Shown here one piece after another: positions 7,863 through 15,143 of a stretch of DNA of 39,398 nucleotides. The notes under the pieces were generated by a model. It was given only the letters and a program-made list of their open reading frames with translations, had not been told where the DNA came from and ran no database searches. Position 1 is the first letter of the stretch. Each line of letters opens with the position of its first letter. This DNA is from Deltaproteobacteria bacterium. Its GTDB lineage: Bacteria; Myxococcota_A; Polyangia; Polyangiales; Sandaracinaceae. The stretch spans positions 1-39,398 of the forward strand of contig JAFLCL010000051.1 of NCBI GenBank assembly GCA_017303575.1. Direction: 5' to 3'. Position numbers and translations under genes: made by a program.

Positions 7863-8807
7863 ATGGACCTGCTGAGCCGTGTGATCGATGAGCTCGGGTT
7901 GCGGCGTGCCTCGTTCAGGCGCTTTCACCTGACTGAACCCCAGTGGGGGCTCTCGTACGCCGAGGGGGTTCAGGGCATGCACGTGGTGGAGCGAGGCACG
8001 TGCATGCTCCGGCTCGGCTCCACCACGATCCTCGTCGAACCGGGCGATCTGCTCATCCTGATGGGTGGGACGAAGCACGAGCTCCATGCAGCAGGTCGTC
8101 GGCGTCCACCCGTCTCTGCGCAGGCGCTGCTCGAGGCGCATCGCGGTGCGGGCCCCGTCATCCTGGGGAGGCCAAGCGCCCCGCCCGTTGGTGAGCTGGT
8201 CTGCGGGGGCTTTGGTCTCGAGGCGAAGGACCACCCTGTTCTCAGCTCGCTGCCCCCGGTGATTCACGTGCGTCGAGCGCAGCTTCGTGAATCTGCGCGC
8301 CTCGGCGGGTGGGTCGATGCGCTCATCGACGAGATCACGAACCCAACCGCGGGCAGTGACGCGCTGGTGGCACGCCTGTCCGAGCTCATTCTGGTCGGAG
8401 CGCTCCGGCTTCAGGGGCAGCGGCTCGGTACCGAGTGCCCCAGTGGCGGTTGGTTCCGGGGCCTGAATGACGCTTCGCTCGCCCGCGCGTTGTCTGCCTT
8501 TCACCAGCAGGTCTCTGAAGCGTGGACGGTCGAGAAGCTCGCGCAGGAGGCGGGTCAGTCTCGGTCCGTGTTTGCGGCGCGCTTCAACACGGTCATGGGC
8601 GAGACGCCGATCGGCTACGTCACTCGCTGGCGCATGTTTCACGCGCGCCGGCTGCTCCGCACCACGCGAGACTCGCTCGGTGAGATCGCGGCCCAGGTTG
8701 GTTACGGCTCGGCGCCGGCCCTCTCGCTGGCCTTCCATCGAGCCCACGCGCTCACGCCTGGCGAGTATCGCCAGCAACAGACTCCGACGCTGGAACGCCC
8801 TCGATGA
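7863..8807 (+). CDS. AraC-family transcriptional regulator with cupin sensor domain
   Basis: The protein is 314 aa. The N-terminal half is a cupin (HVVERGTCMLRLG, VEPGDLLILMGGTKHELH), like the cupin_6 sensors of AraC regulators that often control neighbouring oxidoreductases. The C-terminal 100 residues hold the paired helix-turn-helix: WTVEKLAQEAGQSRSVFAAR, GETPIGYVTRWRMFHARRLL, then LGEIAAQVGYGSAPALSLAF and the closing TPGEYRQ. It lies 22 bp after the NmrA-like gene and probably regulates it and perhaps the divergent SRPBCC gene. The 120 bases between its stop and the right direct repeat hold no gene I can support. Confidence 0.93.
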   Translation: MDLLSRVIDELGLRRASFRRFHLTEPQWGLSYAEGVQGMHVVERGTCMLRLGSTTILVEPGDLLILMGGTKHELHAAGRRRPPVSAQALLEAHRGAGPVILGRPSAPPVGELVCGGFGLEAKDHPVLSSLPPVIHVRRAQLRESARLGGWVDALIDEITNPTAGSDALVARLSELILVGALRLQGQRLGTECPSGGWFRGLNDASLARALSAFHQQVSEAWTVEKLAQEAGQSRSVFAARFNTVMGETPIGYVTRWRMFHARRLLRTTRDSLGEIAAQVGYGSAPALSLAFHRAHALTPGEYRQQQTPTLERPR

Positions 8808-8927
8808 GCCCCGACTCGTCCTCGTCCACGGTGCGATCGTCGAGGGGCCACTCACCCACGGAGGCCTCGCGCTCGAGATCGAGGACGAGCGAGCGTCGCC
8901 TCGACAGCCCTCGTCGACGACGCGTGC

Positions 8928-8978
8928 GCGTCAGACCTTGGTGATCGACACGCGGCTGAGCACGAAGCGGATGCCGTC
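8928..8978. repeat. 51-bp direct repeat, right copy (3' end of the 8931-10145 gene)
   Basis: This copy is the intact 3' end of the minus-strand gene at 8931-10145 plus the three bases after its stop. It matches 5815-5865 at 50 of 51 positions. Together the two copies frame the 3.06-kb segment between them. Confidence 0.85.
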
Positions 8979-10145
8979 CTCGTAGCGAAAGCGCAGGTCG
9001 TACCGAAAACCGCCCGACTTCACGAAGCGGATCGGCGACTTCGACGGCGCATCCCACACCACCTCGGCCTCGGCCTGCGCGAGCATCTGTGTCGGCGAGA
9101 GATCCGGGGGCACGAGCAGCGCGCCGCGGCGCGGTCGGAAGAGATCGAGCGAGAAGGGCGCTGCCAGCACCGCGACCATCGGATTCCTCGGCGCCGACAC
9201 GCCGACGACGCTCTGACGCGTGTCGCTCGCGAGGTACGCAGCGAGCGCGCACGCGCCGCGGTGCACGTCGGCGAGGAGAGCGAAGCCGCGCTTCTCGAGG
9301 GACTCCGCGAGGTTCGCCTCGTTCGGGTCCAAGAGCGAGAACGCAGCCATCTGCACGAGGAGGAAGCGCCGCTTCACGCCCGCCTCGATCTGTGCCTGCG
9401 CGTCGTCCTCTCGATCACCGAGCGCGTCGGCGTCCTTCGCATACTGCTCGATCGAGCGCAGCGTGTCGTCGTCGACCGTCGCCGCGCGCGCGGCGTTGGA
9501 CTTCATCTCCTCGGCCCGCTTCACCCACTCGCGCTCCTCGGCGTTGGCGGCGATCACGGCGTCGAGGTCCTTCGCGCGAGCGAGCACAGCGTCGCGGTAC
9601 GTGCGGAGCAGCGGCCGCTCGAAGGGCACGCGGTAGTCGATCGCGGGCAGCGAGATCATCACGATCTCGCCGATCGGTCGCCCCAGCTCCTGTCGCTCGA
9701 GCCAGCCACGAAAGCTCGCGACGTCCTTCTCGTCGCTCGCGATCGGCGCCGAGATCTCGAGAGCCTGGTGATCGATCTCGCCCTTCCACGGGCCAGCGCC
9801 GTCCTCGAGGAGCTTCGCGAGCTCGGGATCGACGAGGCTGCGATCGAGCACGAGGGCGGCGCCCTCGAGGTTCGGGCCGATGTTGCGGATCGCCAGGCGC
9901 GTGCCCGCGCCTTCGGTCTTTCCGTACGAGACCATCGAGCTCTGGCCCACGGCCTCGACCGTCTGTTCGCGCAGGCGCCACCGATCCGCGCGAAGCGTGC
10001 GTGTTGGTGACTTCGCCGCGCCGGGCTTCCTCGTGCCGTCGCCCGATTGCCAGGCATGCCCTCGACGCGGCGCGCGCACGAGCGCGAACGTGATCACGAG
10101 GATCACGCACATCATGCCGGCGACGCCGTAGATCGCGTTCTCCAT
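8931..10145 (-). CDS. Membrane-anchored hypothetical protein
   Basis: The protein is 404 aa. One N-terminal transmembrane segment (residues 5-24, IYGVAGMMCVILVITFALV) is followed by a basic stretch and a large soluble part. The middle (about 175-260) is helical and charged, with likely coiled-coil character (AKDLDAVIAANAEEREWVKR). Phrases such as WKGEIDHQALEISAP and GGFRYDLRFRYEDG are beta-like. I recognise no family. The ATG at 10145 overlaps the stop of the upstream cystathionine gamma-synthase gene by one base (TGATG), so they are likely cotranslated. Its last 16 codons are duplicated at 5815-5865. Confidence 0.8.
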   Translation of the reverse strand: MENAIYGVAGMMCVILVITFALVRAPRRGHAWQSGDGTRKPGAAKSPTRTLRADRWRLREQTVEAVGQSSMVSYGKTEGAGTRLAIRNIGPNLEGAALVLDRSLVDPELAKLLEDGAGPWKGEIDHQALEISAPIASDEKDVASFRGWLERQELGRPIGEIVMISLPAIDYRVPFERPLLRTYRDAVLARAKDLDAVIAANAEEREWVKRAEEMKSNAARAATVDDDTLRSIEQYAKDADALGDREDDAQAQIEAGVKRRFLLVQMAAFSLLDPNEANLAESLEKRGFALLADVHRGACALAAYLASDTRQSVVGVSAPRNPMVAVLAAPFSLDLFRPRRGALLVPPDLSPTQMLAQAEAEVVWDAPSKSPIRFVKSGGFRYDLRFRYEDGIRFVLSRVSITKV

Positions 10146-11377
10146 CAGGCGCCTCGGTCGACTTCGCGCGCGGCCACTTCGAGGGCAGCGAGCACGTCGG
10201 CCACGAGCTCGTCCGTGTCCTCGAGGCCCACCGCGTAGCGCACGAGATCGTCGCTCATCCCGAGCGCGAGGCGCTCTTCGCTCGAGAGCTCGAAGAAGCT
10301 CATCAACGCCGGCTGCTCGACGAGAGACTCCACGCCGCCGAGGCTCGGCGCGATGCGGGGGATCTTCATCGCATCGACGACACGACCGACCGACGCGAGA
10401 TCGCCCTTCACGGCGAAGGTCACGACGCCACCGAAGCCGCGCATGAGCTTCTTCGCGATCTCGTGGCTCGGGTGTGAAGCGAGACCCGGATACCAGACGC
10501 GACGGATGCGGGGATGTCCCTCGAGCGCCTGGGCGAGGGCGAGCGCGGTGCGGTTCTGCTGCGCCACGCGCACGGCCAACGTCTTGACGCCGCGGTGGAT
10601 GAGGTAGGCCGCGTGGGGATCGAGCACGCCGCCGAGCACGTGTCGCGCGTCGCGCACCATCGACACGAGGCCCTCGGGGCCGGCGACGACGCCGCCGAGC
10701 ACGTCGTTGTGGCCGCCGAGGTACTTCGTCGCGCTGTGCACGACGAGATCGATGCCGTGCTCGGCGGGGCGCAGGTTGATGGGCGTCGCGAAGGTCGCGT
10801 CGATCATCGTCTTGATCCGTCGCGCTTTGCAGATCGCGCTCAGGCGATCGAGGTCGAGCACCGTCTGGTAGGGGTTCGTCGGCGCCTCGCTCACGACGAG
10901 CCGCGTGTCCTTGGTGAGCGCGGCCTCGAGCGCGTCGAGATCGGCGGGCGGCACCAGCGTCGCGCGCACGCCGAAACGATCGAGGAAGCCGGTCACGAAC
11001 TGTCGCGTGCGCCGGTAGCAGTCCGAGAAGAGCACCACGTGCGAGCCCGCCTTGGTGAGCGCGAGGATGCTGGTGGTCACCGCGGCCATGCCGCTCGCGA
11101 ACGCGAGCGCGTCCGCCGTGCCCTCGAGCGACGCGACCTTCTCTTCGAGCGCGCGCACGGTGGGGTTTCCGTAGCGGCCGTACTCCTCGCGCCCTTGGCC
11201 GCCGTGGCCCTCCATGTAGCGGACGAGATCGGCCGTGTCGTCGAACGTGTACGTCGCGGTCTGCACGATCGGCTGCGCGAGCGCGTGGTGCGCGCGCGAA
11301 CGAGACTCGCCGCCGTGCACCGCGCGCGTGGCCTGTGTCGCCCCGGAGAACTGCTTCGGGTCGCGCTCGTCGTTCAT
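10145..11377 (-). CDS. metB: Cystathionine gamma-synthase-type PLP enzyme (plant-like subgroup)
   Basis: This 410-aa enzyme belongs to the Cys/Met metabolism PLP family. The PLP lysine lies in VVHSATKYLGGHNDVLGG, and EEYGRYGNPTVRALEEKVA is the usual N-terminal cofactor/substrate loop. Several phrases follow the plant CGS pattern: SDCYRRTRQFV, IDATFATPINLRPAEHGIDL, HHVLGG-like RHVLGGVLDPHAAYLIHRG, and SLGGVESLVEQPALMSFFEL. Family enzymes join an activated homoserine with cysteine to make cystathionine for methionine synthesis, though close relatives run gamma-lyase or sulfhydrylase chemistry. The ATG at 11377 follows GGAG; the frame upstream of it overlaps the promoter region. It is divergent from the Cys-rich lipoprotein gene, with a cysteine synthase 2 kb away. 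Confidence 0.92.
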   Translation of the reverse strand: MNDERDPKQFSGATQATRAVHGGESRSRAHHALAQPIVQTATYTFDDTADLVRYMEGHGGQGREEYGRYGNPTVRALEEKVASLEGTADALAFASGMAAVTTSILALTKAGSHVVLFSDCYRRTRQFVTGFLDRFGVRATLVPPADLDALEAALTKDTRLVVSEAPTNPYQTVLDLDRLSAICKARRIKTMIDATFATPINLRPAEHGIDLVVHSATKYLGGHNDVLGGVVAGPEGLVSMVRDARHVLGGVLDPHAAYLIHRGVKTLAVRVAQQNRTALALAQALEGHPRIRRVWYPGLASHPSHEIAKKLMRGFGGVVTFAVKGDLASVGRVVDAMKIPRIAPSLGGVESLVEQPALMSFFELSSEERLALGMSDDLVRYAVGLEDTDELVADVLAALEVAAREVDRGA

Positions 11378-11455
11378 CGCTCGCTCCGCTGTATTACTCG
11401 GATGTGACACCCGGGATGTCGGGCCGGCCGAGAGATTGCGTATACACTGGCGGGC

Positions 11456-13381
11456 ATGCACGCCCTTGCCCCTTCTTCCTCTCTTCGCTCCCTGGTCGTG
11501 GTCGCGAGCGCGCTCGCCCTCTCCGCCATCCTCGCTGGCTGCCCCAACGGCATCGCGACGGAACGCGACGCGGGTCGCCGCACCGACGCGAACGTTCCGC
11601 CGGGCACCGACACGGGCACGGGATCGATGCCGGGAGACGCGTGTGGTCCGCGAGGCGAGGCGTGCTGCGCAGGTCGCACGTGCGAGCTCGGCCTCCGCTG
11701 CGGTCGCGGCGACGTGTGCTGCGTGGGACCCGGCTCGTCAGTCTCGTGCTCGGGCGTGGCGGACTGCTGCACGGGGCTCGCGTGTCAGGGCGGCGCGTGC
11801 TGCTCGCCGCGCGGCGGAAGCTGCACCGGCGCGAGCGATTGTTGCACCGGCCTCGTGTGCTCGAGCGGTGTCTGCCGCAACCCCGAGACCGACGACATCG
11901 ACGGTCCCGGCCCCGGCGGCCCTGGTGACTCGAGCGACTGCGGCGGCCCCGGCGGCATGTGCTGCGCTGGCTTCACCTGTCGCTCGGGCAACGTGTGTGA
12001 TCCGTCGAGCGGCATGTGCGTGGCGTGCGGCGACGCGGGCGAGCGCTGCTGTGATGGCTCGAGCGCGTGCAGCCGCCCCACGCTCTCGTGCGACGGAACG
12101 AATTGCGTCGAGGTCACCGACCCGATGTACGCGTGCGGCGAGATCGATCAGCGGTGCTGCGACGCGATGGGCCGCCCCGGCGGCACGGACTGCACGGGCG
12201 ATCTCACCTGCTCCCCCGGCGGCATGTGCATCCGCTCGACCGACACCGGCGGTATGGGCGAGCCGTGCACGCCGCGCGGCACCTGCGACGGCGGCATGAT
12301 CTGCGATCGCTCGACGGGCACGCCCACCTGCACGATGCCGCCCGACGACTGCGGCCGCGACATGCAGATGTGCTGCGACACGAACATGGACTCGATGCCC
12401 GACGCCTGTGAGGGCTCGCAGAACTGCCAGTTCGGCACGTGCTCGATGTGCCGCGGCCCGAGCCTCTCGTGTCTCCTCGACGGCGTGCCGATCATCGGCG
12501 GCGGCGGCTGCTGCAACGGCTCGGTGTGTCGTCCAGCGCCGATCGTCCCGCGCTGCTGCGCGGGCGCGGGCTCGACCTGCACCAACTCGACCGACTGCTG
12601 CGGCTTCATGCAGTGCATGGACGGCATGTGCAGCGCGGGCCGCGAGGGTCAGTTCTGCACCGACAGCTCGGAGTGCGGCGAAGGCCTCACCTGCCAGACC
12701 TTCACGTGTCAGCCCGAGGACAACCCGATGGGCATGGGCATGGGCATGATGGGCGACACGTGCACGACCAACATGGACTGCGGCATGGGCCTCGTGTGCA
12801 CGAACTTCATGTGCACCTCGATGACGATGTGCATCGAGGCGCCGATGGCGTGCATGGGCGAGGGCAGCTGCTGCGACGGACTGTCGTGCGCGCCGGCCCC
12901 CAACGAGGGTGAGCCCACGACGCCGCCGCCCACGCGCTGCTGCGCCTCGGCGGGCACGTCGTGCGACGACCACTACGACTGCTGCGGCGAGATGCTCTGC
13001 AACGAGGGCATGTGCGAGTGCCAGTCGGAGGGCTCGCTCTGCTACTCCGATCAGGACTGCTGCGAGGGCTTCGGCTGCATCGGCGGCAACTGCGTGGACG
13101 TGTCGGACTGCCGTCGTCCGGGCCAGAGCTGCACGACGATCGGCGACTGCTGCGGCATCCAGGAGTGCGCGCCGCGCTCGTTCGGCGGCACGCAGCGCTT
13201 CTGCGGCACCGGTGCGGGCGAGCGCTGCGACTCGAACACGGACTGCGTGGGCCTTCAGCAGTGCACCGACGGTGCATGCCAGTGCAAGCGCATGAGCGAG
13301 GAGTGCGCGTCGAGCGTCGACTGCTGCGGCTCGCTCATCTGCATGGACGGCAGCTGCGCGATGCCCGGCGGGTCCATGTAG
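11456..13381 (+). CDS. Extremely Cys-rich exported lipoprotein
   Basis: The protein is 641 aa with a signal peptide and lipobox (LSAILAGC, Cys about residue 29), followed by an Asp/Thr-rich linker. The rest is a run of short disulfide-type modules of the form C-x6-DCC-G-x2-C-x3-(G/M)-x-C. Examples are SGVADCCTGLACQGGACC and SSVDCCGSLICMDGSC. By my count there are about 100 Cys, roughly one residue in six, many as CC pairs. A Met/Gly run (GMGMGMMGD) lies near residue 430. The modules recall knottin- or Dickkopf-like cysteine frameworks, and such proteins are often misnamed in databases. It is probably an outer-surface or periplasmic protein needing oxidative folding. TATACA at 11441-11446 could be a -10 box giving an almost leaderless mRNA, which is weak. 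Role unknown. Confidence 0.9.
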   Translation: MHALAPSSSLRSLVVVASALALSAILAGCPNGIATERDAGRRTDANVPPGTDTGTGSMPGDACGPRGEACCAGRTCELGLRCGRGDVCCVGPGSSVSCSGVADCCTGLACQGGACCSPRGGSCTGASDCCTGLVCSSGVCRNPETDDIDGPGPGGPGDSSDCGGPGGMCCAGFTCRSGNVCDPSSGMCVACGDAGERCCDGSSACSRPTLSCDGTNCVEVTDPMYACGEIDQRCCDAMGRPGGTDCTGDLTCSPGGMCIRSTDTGGMGEPCTPRGTCDGGMICDRSTGTPTCTMPPDDCGRDMQMCCDTNMDSMPDACEGSQNCQFGTCSMCRGPSLSCLLDGVPIIGGGGCCNGSVCRPAPIVPRCCAGAGSTCTNSTDCCGFMQCMDGMCSAGREGQFCTDSSECGEGLTCQTFTCQPEDNPMGMGMGMMGDTCTTNMDCGMGLVCTNFMCTSMTMCIEAPMACMGEGSCCDGLSCAPAPNEGEPTTPPPTRCCASAGTSCDDHYDCCGEMLCNEGMCECQSEGSLCYSDQDCCEGFGCIGGNCVDVSDCRRPGQSCTTIGDCCGIQECAPRSFGGTQRFCGTGAGERCDSNTDCVGLQQCTDGACQCKRMSEECASSVDCCGSLICMDGSCAMPGGSM

Positions 13382-13396
13382 GCGCCTCACGGCGCC
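13381..13396 (+). terminator. Hairpin directly after the Cys-rich gene
   Basis: GGCGCC-tcac-GGCGCC forms a perfect 6-bp stem with a 4-nt loop and begins at the last base of the stop codon. There is no T-run, so factor-independent termination is not certain. Confidence 0.4.
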
Positions 13397-13426
13397 GCTC
13401 GGGGGCTCGGGCGCACCCGGACCCCG

Positions 13427-13555
13427 CCGGGTTCTCCCGTGCTCGCCCACTCCGTGACCTGCGCGCGTGTCCGATCGCCGGCTCGTTCGTCGAAGACTCC
13501 TCACTCGACTCCCGCTCCAGGGGTCTGCTGCGCAGACCCCGCCGCGAGGCGCCCC
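13427..13555 (+). repeat. Repeat family A, copy 1
   Basis: This 129-bp intergenic repeat starts CCGGGTTCTCCCGTGCTCG and ends GCCGCGAGGCGCCCC. It is very similar to the inverse complement of 14521-14649. Its hairpin (13520-13540) has arms GGGGTCTGC/GCAGACCCC with loop tgc. In the other copies the arms are GGGGGAGC/GCTCCCCC, so both sides changed together. It ends 5 bp before the stop codon of the minus-strand cysteine synthase gene and lies between convergent genes. Confidence 0.8.
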
Positions 13556-13560
13556 GAGAG

Positions 13561-14469
13561 CTACCTCAGATAGCGCTCGCCGCCGTCGCACAGGATCGTG
13601 ACGATGCGCGTGCCGGGCTTGAAGCGCTTGGCGATCTCCACCGCGGCGTGCACGTTCGCGCCTGCGCTCGTGCCCACGAAGAGACCTTCTTCCTTCGCGA
13701 GTCGACGCTGCGCACGCTCGGCAGCCACGTCGCTCACCGTCACGATCTCGTCGACGAGCGCACGATCGAGCACCTCGGGCACGAAGCCCGCGCCCAGGCC
13801 TTGGATGCCGTGGAGGCCTGGCTTTCCGCCCGTCAGCACGGCCGAGCCGCGCGGCTCGACGGCGACCACGTGGAGGTCGGGCTTGCGGCCCTTGAGCACG
13901 CGCGAGACGCCCGTGATCGTGCCGCCCGTGCCGACGCCCGCGACGAACGCGTCGATCGCGCCGCCCGTGGCATGCCAGATCTCCTCGGCCGTCGTCTTGC
14001 CGTGGGCGTCGGGGTTGGACGGGTTGGTGAACTGCCGCGGCATGACCGCGTTCTTCGTCTCCGCGAGCAGCTGCTCGGCGCGCTCGACCGCGCCTGCCAT
14101 GCCCTCTTCGGGCGGCGTGAGCACGCACTCGGCGCCGTAGGCCTGGAGGATCTGACGTCGCGCGAGGCTCATGTCCTCGGGCATCACGAGCACGCACTGG
14201 TAGCCGCGCACCGCCGCGATCATCGCGAGCGAGATGCCCGTGTTGCCGCTCGTGGCCTCGATGATCGTCGCGCCCTCGCGGATCTCTCCGCGCGCCTCGG
14301 CGTCGAGGATCATCTGCAGCGCGGGGCGATCCTTCACGCTCCCCGCGGGGTTCAGGCCCTCGAGCTTCACCACGACCTCGGCGCCCTTGGCGGGCGACAT
14401 GCGCCGCAGGCGCACCAGAGGCGTCTTGCCGATGAGGTCGAGCACCGAGTCGTAGATGCGATCGTGCAT
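13561..14469 (-). CDS. cysK: Cysteine synthase (O-acetylserine sulfhydrylase)
   Basis: The protein is 302 aa, typical of this PLP fold-type II enzyme, which makes cysteine from O-acetylserine and sulfide. The PLP lysine is in LEGLNPAGSVKDRPALQM (about residue 40). EATSGNTGISLAMIAA is the substrate loop, GVGTGGTITGVSRVLKGRKP is the phosphate-binding loop, and VGTSAGAN and ILCDGGERYL close the fold. The NPAGSVKDR wording is closer to the CysM type and the C-terminus to CysK, so the isozyme is not settled. The ATG at 14469 was chosen because the family starts about ten residues before GKTPLVRL. The gene is bracketed by inverted copies of repeat A, and sits one gene away from cystathionine gamma-synthase. 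Confidence 0.94.
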   Translation of the reverse strand: MHDRIYDSVLDLIGKTPLVRLRRMSPAKGAEVVVKLEGLNPAGSVKDRPALQMILDAEARGEIREGATIIEATSGNTGISLAMIAAVRGYQCVLVMPEDMSLARRQILQAYGAECVLTPPEEGMAGAVERAEQLLAETKNAVMPRQFTNPSNPDAHGKTTAEEIWHATGGAIDAFVAGVGTGGTITGVSRVLKGRKPDLHVVAVEPRGSAVLTGGKPGLHGIQGLGAGFVPEVLDRALVDEIVTVSDVAAERAQRRLAKEEGLFVGTSAGANVHAAVEIAKRFKPGTRIVTILCDGGERYLR

Positions 14470-14520
14470 GAGCAGCGCGACTGTAGACCCAGGTACGGGC
14501 TGCAACCACCAAGTCTGCGT

Positions 14521-14649
14521 GGGGCGCCACGCGGCGGGGGAGCGAAGCTCCCCCTGAGCGGGAGTCGAGGCGAGGAGCGCAGCGACGAGCCGAGCCGGCG
14601 ATCGGACACGCGCGCAGCTCACGAAGTGAGCGAGCACGGGAGAACCCGG
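14521..14649 (-). repeat. Repeat family A, copy 2 (inverted relative to copy 1)
   Basis: The complement of this segment matches 13427-13555 along its whole length, with scattered substitutions and a 3-base gap. The hairpin (14536-14554) is gggggagc-gaa-gctccccc. Copies 1 and 2 face each other across the cysteine synthase gene, about 1.1 kb apart end to end, with copy 2 in its upstream region. Confidence 0.8.
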
Positions 14650-14711
14650 GGGAGCTCGAGGGGCCAGAGGTCCCTCGACCGGCCAACAGAGCCTGTGGCA
14701 CCCTCGTCCTC

Positions 14712-15128
14712 ATGCGACCGCGTGCGTGGCGTGTGCTGGCTCTGGCGATCGGCTCCGCGTTCCTGTGGGCGCTGCTCGTGCCCGTGCTCGCGCGCTCGGC
14801 CGAGGGTCAGGATCGTGCCCCGCGCGATGGACGCCGCGGCAGCGGCTCGGCGCGCGCAGAGAAGACCGAGAACGAGCGAGAGGCCGACCCCGATGCGCCC
14901 GACACCTCCGACAGCGCCGACGTCGATGCGACGTCGCGCGAGGTGAACGAGGGCGGCGAGAAGGTGAAGGTCATCGAGTTCTCGGGCTTCGACGTGAACG
15001 GTCGCTTGAAGTCTCCGCAGCTCCTCTACTTCCTCAACCGCGTGCGCGCCGAGTTCGATCGGCCGCGCCTTCCGCACCGTTCGTTCGTTCCCGAGATGGA
15101 GCGATCGACCCAAGCGGAAGGTTTCTGA
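14712..15128 (+). CDS. Small exported protein paired with the AgmX/PglI-tail protein
   Basis: The protein is 138 aa. The first 30 residues are a signal peptide or membrane anchor (VLALAIGSAFLWALLVPVLA). An acidic Asp/Glu-rich stretch follows, and then a conserved-looking end: VKVIEFSGFDVNGRLKSPQL, LYFLNRVRAEFDRPRLPHRS, FVPEMERST. I recall a similar end in myxobacterial proteins encoded just before AgmX/PglI-tail proteins. The next gene starts 15 bp downstream, so they form an operon. The function is unknown; by context it could be an envelope partner in an AgmX-type gliding or secretion-related complex. Confidence 0.8.
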   Translation: MRPRAWRVLALAIGSAFLWALLVPVLARSAEGQDRAPRDGRRGSGSARAEKTENEREADPDAPDTSDSADVDATSREVNEGGEKVKVIEFSGFDVNGRLKSPQLLYFLNRVRAEFDRPRLPHRSFVPEMERSTQAEGF

Positions 15129-15143
15129 AGGAGTCACGACCCG

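Larger units (their letters stand above)
5866..8927. other. Putative inserted segment between 51-bp direct repeats
   Basis: This 3.06-kb segment lies exactly between the two copies of the 51-bp direct repeat. It holds four genes: an 88-aa ORF and a SRPBCC gene on minus, and NmrA-like and AraC genes on plus. Some stretches are clearly less GC-rich than the surroundings; for example, 6061-6120 is about half G+C. No integrase, transposase or terminal inverted repeat is visible. The interpretation as an insertion or excision/integration footprint is inferred from the repeats and from the fact that removing it restores a tight convergent gene pair. Confidence 0.45.

Noticed and set aside
8808..8927. 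Continuation of a coding frame after the AraC stop
   Set aside because: Open frames exist on both strands but no start, motif or ribosome-binding site supports a gene.
11378..11455. SAM or other sulfur-related riboswitch between cystathionine gamma-synthase and the Cys-rich gene
   Set aside because: The 78-bp gap is too short and shows no riboswitch-like stem set.
14696..14715. TGGCAC as a sigma54 -24 element before the 14712 gene
   Set aside because: No TTGC(A/T) follows at the correct spacing, and it would overlap the start codon.
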